Made by a program: the position numbers and the translations under genes. 64,000 bases of DNA from Amanita rubescens (lineage: Eukaryota > Basidiomycota > Agaricomycetes > Agaricales > Amanitaceae), in assembly GCA_015039365.1 (NCBI GenBank), contig WION01000183.1:43968-107967 (forward strand), written 5' to 3'. This document shows, piece by piece, positions 57,922-64,000 of this stretch (position 1 is the stretch's first letter; every line of letters begins with the position of its first letter). A model generated the notes under the pieces. It searched no databases and was not told the DNA's origin. It saw only the letters and a program-made list of their open reading frames with translations.

Positions 57922-58428
57922 CGCCTGCCAGAAAGAGTTTTGAATCAGAGACACAGAGACTTTGAGGTGCTCAAGTCCGTCGGAGTTTACGCGGCGATGT
58001 AAATTAGTGTAAAACGCCACGCGGTACACGTGACCGCGCCAGCTTGGATTTAATCGCTCTGACTCCAAGGATGGAGGAGGCTATGACACATCAGAACGGA
58101 TCAAAATTGTCCAACTTCTGTCCGCTGTAACAGCGTACATGGAGGTTGGGCAGGAGACCTTCAACGGGATCTTGCGAATGCGACTTTCAAGGAATTCTTA
58201 CTTATCAACTCAAGGCCTCGCGGTGTTGCCATCGGTATCTTAGAAGAGTGGAAACGAGGAACGGAAGTTGCGTGGCAGTACGTAAAATTAACGAGTCCTG
58301 GGCCTTCCTAATAAGCAAATCCAGTGGTTCTTAAACTGCCACAGAATGAGGGAAGCGTCGCTCTTGGCCGATTCCCTCTGTCCCTACCCTAGCCCCAATT
58401 CTTTTCCTGACTTTCAATATACCCCAAG
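57922..58428. promoter_or_regulatory. Bidirectional intergenic region (POL1 / MYND-DUF4470)
   Basis: About 500 bp between two divergent starts, presumably holding both promoters. An open stretch continues 5' of the chosen POL1 start on the minus strand. I saw no unmistakable MCB/E2F-type box. Confidence 0.4.
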
Positions 58429-60748
58429 ATGCCTAGTGACCATGCCTCGTACAATGCATTACTTGACAGAATCAAGAGGCATAGGAGCATCACTGTGACT
58501 AGACAAAACCGGCAAATGTACAATAAGACAAGAACCTTCGAGAGCTTCATGGCATATGGTCTGGGTTCTGGCATTAATGGCTTAACTGTATCCGTGTTAC
58601 CTTGCGCGAATGCAACAGGCCGAGGACAGACTTTGAAACTGTGTCCTAATGCAGGCCTTCTGACATGTTCAAAGGTAAGTTAGGTATCTTCGTCACCTAA
58701 CAACGCAACTCACCTTAATCCCCAATACTCACGTCTCAGTGTTCGTTAGTCAAGGTAACAGTACTGCGTGAACTGAGATATCCTATTCTCACACATCTAC
58801 TTAGTATTGCTCGCCCTTCTGCCAAATACAGCATGCTCCTGTTCACCGCACGGTTTGTCAGAACGTATTTCTTGATGGTGATTGGAAGCGATGCTGTACC
58901 ATCGAACCTGCTCTTGGTAAAAAAGCCGTCCAAATCCAACCGCCCACGAGACACATCGTTTGGAGCTCTTCCCCTGCGTTTGATTGCATCCAACTCAACT
59001 TCAACGAGGGGCTCGATGCCAAGGATGTCAATTTCCGTCTGGGCTTTGCGGGTACGTAACGATCCTTCTTCTAGTTCAAGTCATAACGAATCATATGGTT
59101 AGATTCGCCGGACATCTTAAACCTGGTGCAAACCGTCAACAATCTACCACCCCATTACCGTGGAAAATGTGATATCCTGTTGAACAACGTGGACGCGATC
59201 GTCACCAATCGGAACCTCCTCATTCTGTACGCCCTTCTGAGCCCAGGCCCTTCTATCGAAGAAGCAGCAGAGTTGGCAACACATCTGATGTATTCTTCTA
59301 TGCTTCCTGCGACTGGAGCTGCCTATATGCGACGATGCGTTCGCACAACATACGGTCAGGGTCCCAAAACTGGCCAACTCTCGTTTCAAGTCTGCCTGGA
59401 TTCGAGAGGAAAGGGGAAATTGCACTGCATGCAGATGGCAACGGCGATTAAACGGCCTCTTGAGATGTTCATCTCAGCTTATGGGGCTGATAAGGCATCG
59501 AAGAGCGTTCGAAGCACGTTATGGGACCCACATCGGACAGACGAGCGTGGTAAATTCCTTGAAGGCCTTCGTCCCGGACATCGCATGGCATTCATTCGAT
59601 ATTGGGAGACTGGCATTTTGGCGCCATTTTCGTTCAATCTTGGCGAGTTCGATCATCCGAATAGGCAAGTCTTTTGAAACAGGCACGAGAGGATATAACC
59701 AACGTGATATTGCAGGTTGTCCTTCTCCGCTCAGGGAGAATGGCTTGGCCCACCCGAATTTCAACCCCTTTAGAAGCTTCGATGTCTCAAAGGTGCTAGA
59801 ATCCGGCGCGAAGCATAAAGTTGAATCGGCCGATATCATGGGATGTCTGTTCTTCCATTTGAAGGACGAGCTAGTGGAGTTCGCGAACAGAGTCAAATTC
59901 TTCAATGTCAACATTCATCTGACCCAGTTTGATCCCAAGATACTCTGTAGAGGTCTGGCAATTGGTGCCCTGAAGGCGTTCGACAAAGGGAACTTTGACA
60001 GGATAGATCTATCATCTATGATAGACACAATTGGTATCGAAGGGAGTCTCGCTGGTTGGGCTCCCTTGCTGAACAAGCAGAATATCCACGCATGTATTGT
60101 CATGCGTTCGGAGAAATGGTATACCACTCAACCCAAGGCCACTGCGCGGACGAATCCTCGCATTGTTGAGCTTCTCCGTCGGAAATGCCAAAACTTATCG
60201 TTGAAGGTGTGTACCATTTTGGACATACGTGTATAAGTCACATGAAATAATGTCGTCGCGAGAACAGCACACCACACTGAAAAGGATTCTCACGCAGGAC
60301 CTTCGTTCGCCAGTTCTTTCTCGATTGGTGTATTCGTTGGACGCTTTTCTGGACCACGAAAGGTCGTTTCAAGAGTTTTTGCTTCAGCAAGGCATGGAGT
60401 CTGCACTGAGCCAGTCGGGATTACGGTTGCGAAATACGCACAAGGTCCATGCAAAGGCATGTATCACAGAATCCTAATATCGCTCGTTGGCTGAAGCTTC
60501 CTGCAGAGGTATGGCGTTCCCATGGAACTTCCGGATAAAAAGCTGCCGGAGGTTTCAAGGGAAGAATTTTATACCACTTGTAAGCTAATCATATACATCA
60601 ACTGTCGTGGAGTCTAATTAAATCATGGCAAGTTACCGTCGGAGCCGCAGATTTCCCAGTACGGTTCGTTGAATTCGAACGTGATGAAGATGCAGCGGAA
60701 CAAGTAAACGACTCTACAAGTCGATACTTGTATGTTGTTCACGAATAA
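58429..60748 (+). CDS. MYND zinc-finger protein with DUF4470 domain, one apparent frameshift
   Basis: Exons begin 58429-58674, 58740-58754 (15-nt microexon), 58805-59051, 59103-59664, 59716-60206 and 60268 onward to a stop at 60748. The MYND finger is assembled across three exons: CPNAGLLTCSK, CSLVK, YCSPFCQIQHAPVH, then the last Cys. DUF4470 follows, with SSPAFDCIQLNFNEGLDAKD, LPPHYRGKCDILLNNVD and NRNLLILYALL. The later part has ADIMGCLFFHLKDELVEFA, NIHLTQFDPK and GWAPLLNKQN as in relatives. Between FSAQGEWLG and FNPFRSFDVSKV (about 59.745-59.775 kb) the frame changes by one base with no intron possible. Two introns appear to use GC donors (59665, about 60457). Protein-interaction role only; function unknown. 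Confidence 0.78.
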
Positions 60749-62005
60749 GCGTCATCTATCTAGAAGAATCTATTTACAACCGTTGACCACTTAGATAGAA
60801 ATAGACGAATACAGTTTTTGATCTTCTACATTCCTCCGGTTACCGGTTATAGATATCATCTCGGATGTGGCTCGGGCTCGGGATGTAGAAGTCGGTTATG
60901 GTACCCGTCTGCGAGCGAGTCGCAATCATTCTGAAAAGAGTGCTCATGGTAGTCACCAGCACGTCAGGCTGCCTCTTCATGTTTTCTTCGTGTTTTCCAT
61001 AAAAAACTTTGTCTATCGCTCCTAAAGAGGTTTCCTCAAAAGCTCTCAACCCTACCAAGGACAATGACCGTGACCCTGCTAGAGTTGCCTCAAGTTGTAA
61101 TTATAGCAACTGATCAGCAATACTTAAGGAGTTAAATGCTCAAAATGGGCGAAGTTGGCATACCTAATGTCACGCTGCACCGAGCATTTGTCCGCCATCT
61201 CATCGAAACGTGACGGAGACGTTGGGAGGGACCTGTATGCGTGAAGATTGCCTTGCTCTGAGGAAAGGGCGGAATCGAAGAGTATAGGGTTGCTTGAGTA
61301 TGGATGGGTAGGTCACGATGGAGCAACGGAATTCCTACGTGGACGGTGGGGCCAAAGCCGTTGATTCGGTGTTATGTTACATGTTACAGTTCATCCCTAT
61401 CAACATCGCATCCTCCCCACATGTCAATGGATACCGTTTCCCGACTCGAAAAATCTTAAATCTGGGCTCGAGCTTGTCGCCACGTCACCCATAATGCTGC
61501 CTAGATGACTTTGACGGTCCTGAGCATTGTTTTGGAATGGATCCATCCCTGGCTGCAGTGCGGATGAATGCTCCTGGACATAACATCGCCTTACTCTGCG
61601 AATTGCGATAGGAAAGGACGGACTCAAATGACAAAAAGTACTAGGGGATTGTTTGAGTGTGGACTTGAGGGTTCCGGCCAGTAGGTTAGCGGGCAACCTG
61701 GAATTGACGTACGGCACGCCTGTGACGTCTTTCGTGAAGATCCTCGAATACATGAATCGAAGTGGTTACTTTCGTGATCCTGCATAGCTAGTAACAGGAC
61801 CTAACACAACGTCGGACAGCCTTTCTCTACGTTGTCTGGTGAACACCGCTTCACCCGTGTGTTCCCCGCGCAGCAGAAAGAAACACAAGGATCAAATGTT
61901 TCGCCCCGTGTTAATTTGATAGTATCATCTACCAGCCACTGGTAGTATAACAATAATCATGAATAGTATCCATTCGTTCTTCGTCCATTTTCAACGCACA
62001 CCCAC
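60749..62005. other. No confident gene
   Basis: Minus-strand frames at 61078-60840 (LVGLRAFEETSLGAIDKVFY) and 61753-61424 look mildly coding, but I could not link them through splice sites or recognise a family. Confidence 0.35.
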
Positions 62006-62024
62006 ATGCTCAGCAAATTCACGT

Positions 62025-63595
62025 TGACAGTTCTTTACTCTGACCCTCAACGCATTCTTCCAAGTTGGTTCCGCAACCCTGCAGGAGGGCCACGGTCACA
62101 AGAGAGTCGCGAGCCAAGGTGATGATTACTTGGCCTCGTTTCTTATCGCCGATAACAACGACTCTGACGCTTCCTCGCAAATAGATTTCCAAAAGCGAAA
62201 CCATGTCATGAAGAGGATGAACACACCTGGAGGATCCGCTGCCGGAGCAGTACGTGATTGTGTCTCCATTTCTATCCACTGGTGGGGTCTCATTCTCCTT
62301 TTCCTGTCACTAGGTTGGAGGAATTGTAGTGCCACTCAACAAGAAACCTAACTACACACGATATACCGGCAACATTAAGATTAGGACTGAAACACTTGAA
62401 GTTGCTTTTGGCACAGCTGCATTCGATCTTGCGATTATCTCTAACGCGATGAGGTGCCCCGCCTTTGGGGGAACCACACTTGGCGGCTTAATTAGGGTCG
62501 ATCTTTTTGACGGCTTTGGTAAAGGAGATAGGTGTTGGGATATCACGATTTCCTTTGGAGGAATCACGCAAAAATCGGACATCACCGCAATTTTGAAAGA
62601 GGTCGAAGGATTCTCACCGCACAATACAGCAGATGGGTGCGCCCTTTTCTCCAAGACTGATTCCTTCATTTATATTGTTGCAGCATCTTCCCCTTGACGT
62701 GGGCCGGGAACCAACTCAGGCCGGCGTACGCTCCTACTAAATCCATCATGGAACGAATCATAGCAGACCATAGGATTGAACCGGTCTTCGCATTCGCTCA
62801 TCGTTTCCGTAAGCGTCGGGCTGGCAAAGGCGAACTCCACCTGGGTATAATTAAGGACAACTACATCGATCATCGTGATCACGAGTATCACGACTGCGTC
62901 CCGGACTCTCCTTTTTGGATTGTGGACTCGGCTACAATCACCATCGGAGACTACAAAGTTGAAAACGTAAGGACTATATTTGACACTGCATCGCGCTTGG
63001 TCCATGGTCCCGAACACAAGGTGTCAGAGATTTATAAGCATATAAAGAAACCCTTCGAAAAGCATGGAAGTGGAGTTTATACCTCCTCCTATATCGATAT
63101 GAGAAAAAACGTACCCGATATTACTTTTCAATGGGGTACTAATGGGAAACGATGGAAGATTACCAGCGACAGGTGAGCGATTTCGTGTTCCTAGCGATTT
63201 CGAATGCTTTCCTACGATGTAGATTCGGACAGGGTGCGGCTCCTCAGGAGAACAGAGTTATCGGATTATTTGCCCCACACACCGAGTTTACTGCTAGACT
63301 TAGCCCGAGGCCACCGGCACGCCCTATGGAACCACAGCCTGAAAATAAACCGCCGCCGCCATATATTCAAAAGGTACCTGGACCGCTTCCGATGCACGCT
63401 GCGACGGAACGGCCACCACATCTTAGGGCACCTGGATCGGTTGTTGTGCTGCAGTTTCCTGAACTTCAATCTGTCCAACCTAAGCCCGATGGTAATGATT
63501 GGATAATACCCTTCCCGTACGTCATGAGCTCTTACACCAAAATCGCTTTATGCCAATCTAGATATCCAGAGTCATGGAGGCTATCGGATACGTGA
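62025..63595 (+). CDS. Aspartic-protease-like (pepsin family A1) protein lacking catalytic residues, possibly decayed
   Basis: Coding sequence starts near 62.0-62.03 kb with a hydrophobic leader-like stretch (FFTLTLNAFFQVGSATL), though the start Met is in another frame. It splices (about 62250-62313) into VGGIVVPLNKK and YTGNIKI, the usual N-terminal strands of pepsin-like proteases. The first active-site loop reads VAFGTAAFDLAI, where the family has DTGS: the Asp is missing. After a frame change near 62.69 kb the C-lobe follows: NQLRPAYAPTKSIMERII, GKGELHLGIIKDNY, and the second loop IFDTASRLVHGP (Ala for Gly), then ITFQWGTN. The C-terminus after the last intron (63174-63222) is Pro-rich and unlike the family. 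Either a pseudoprotease or a pseudogene. Confidence 0.6.
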
Positions 63596-64000
63596 CGTTC
63601 GACCGCCGCAATGGCAAATGCAGAATTGGGATGTCGTCGCTCCCGTCTGAGATACTCAAAGTCTGAGTCTTGATGAGCTGATGTGAATGCGATGCGTCCA
63701 GACTAATGCATATGTTAACCATGTACTGTAATGTCATACGTATGCTGCGACCTTACCGTTCAAGCAAAGTTTCGAGTTTTGATCGAGGAAGGAATGTGAG
63801 TCTAAGGGATGCGAATATGCACGTCATAGATGCATGATGGGTTACATCGAACGATCTTAGGGAATGGATTTATCCCGAGCTTTGTTGATCCGCTATCCTC
63901 TCGCAGTGCGGATGAACGTGTCCATTTTTGCCCGCGATGACTCGGATGCGCTCCTGCGTGCACCGATTATAAGGAGACCCTTGTCCGCTGTCTCGTCACG
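63596..64000. other. Window end; no gene seen
   Basis: Nothing recognisable in the last 400 bp. Confidence 0.4.

Noticed and set aside
60840..61753. A minus-strand gene
   Set aside because: Frames look mildly coding but could not be joined in phase, and no family was recognised.

Overview
The window reads as nuclear DNA of a mushroom-forming basidiomycete (Agaricomycetes). Genes are split by many short introns (about 45-75 bp, mostly GT-AG, a few GC-AG). Some exons are tiny (7, 14, 15 and 21 nt). Family content is typical of these fungi: a Crinkler-type effector, FunK1-type kinase remnants, F-box/LRR remnants, a MYND plus DUF4470 protein, a DUF6570 Helitron remnant, and an expanded non-canonical Hsp70 family. 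I re-read splice sites by hand. Coordinates may be off by a base or two, but for most conserved genes the exon lengths add up to one open frame.

Layout. 1-8 kb is gene-poor: an inverted 5' fragment of the Crinkler gene (about 385-830), a short tandem duplication (4.02-4.34 kb) and a decayed Helitron (6.1-8.0 kb, minus). 8.4-25.75 kb is a conserved block: a TMEM16/anoctamin scramblase, an EngB/YihA-like GTPase, an NTF2-domain protein, the full Crinkler gene (header, NTPase, nuclease-like domain), two small membrane-protein candidates, a kinase remnant, and a head-to-head pair of App1-type phosphatidate phosphatase and tRNA 2'-phosphotransferase. 26.2-27.2 kb holds an AsaB/CmcJ-like oxidoreductase.

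27-38.7 kb is repeat territory: a copia fragment with permuted domain order, a RecQ-type helicase fragment, F-box/LRR remnants, a 1.56-kb element with an 8-bp target-site duplication, a secreted-protein reading frame with a premature stop, and a terminal-inverted-repeat insertion carrying a FunK1 kinase fragment. The last sits inside a segment that recurs, shuffled and partly inverted, at 44.4-45.85 kb. That second copy provides an apparent empty site.

39.1-41 kb is a mitochondrial-looking lysine 2,3-aminomutase (radical SAM). 41.3-43 kb has kinase debris. 43.97-44.45 kb is a small basic protein. 45.36-48.07 kb is the most unusual locus: a nine-exon reading frame that fuses the N-terminal ATPase part of an Hsp70-like protein to a coiled-coil/helical protein of a different family. 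Its intact 12-exon Hsp70-like paralogue follows at 48.77-51.24 kb, and a small scrambled mixture of the same two families lies at 52.1-52.3 kb. The right end is conserved again: DNA polymerase alpha catalytic subunit (POL1, minus), a divergent MYND/DUF4470 gene, and an aspartic-protease-like gene that has lost catalytic residues.

Several otherwise well-conserved genes (App1, Tpt1, MYND/DUF4470) each contain one apparent single-base frameshift. These could be mutations, allelic variants or residual assembly indels. The sequence alone cannot decide.
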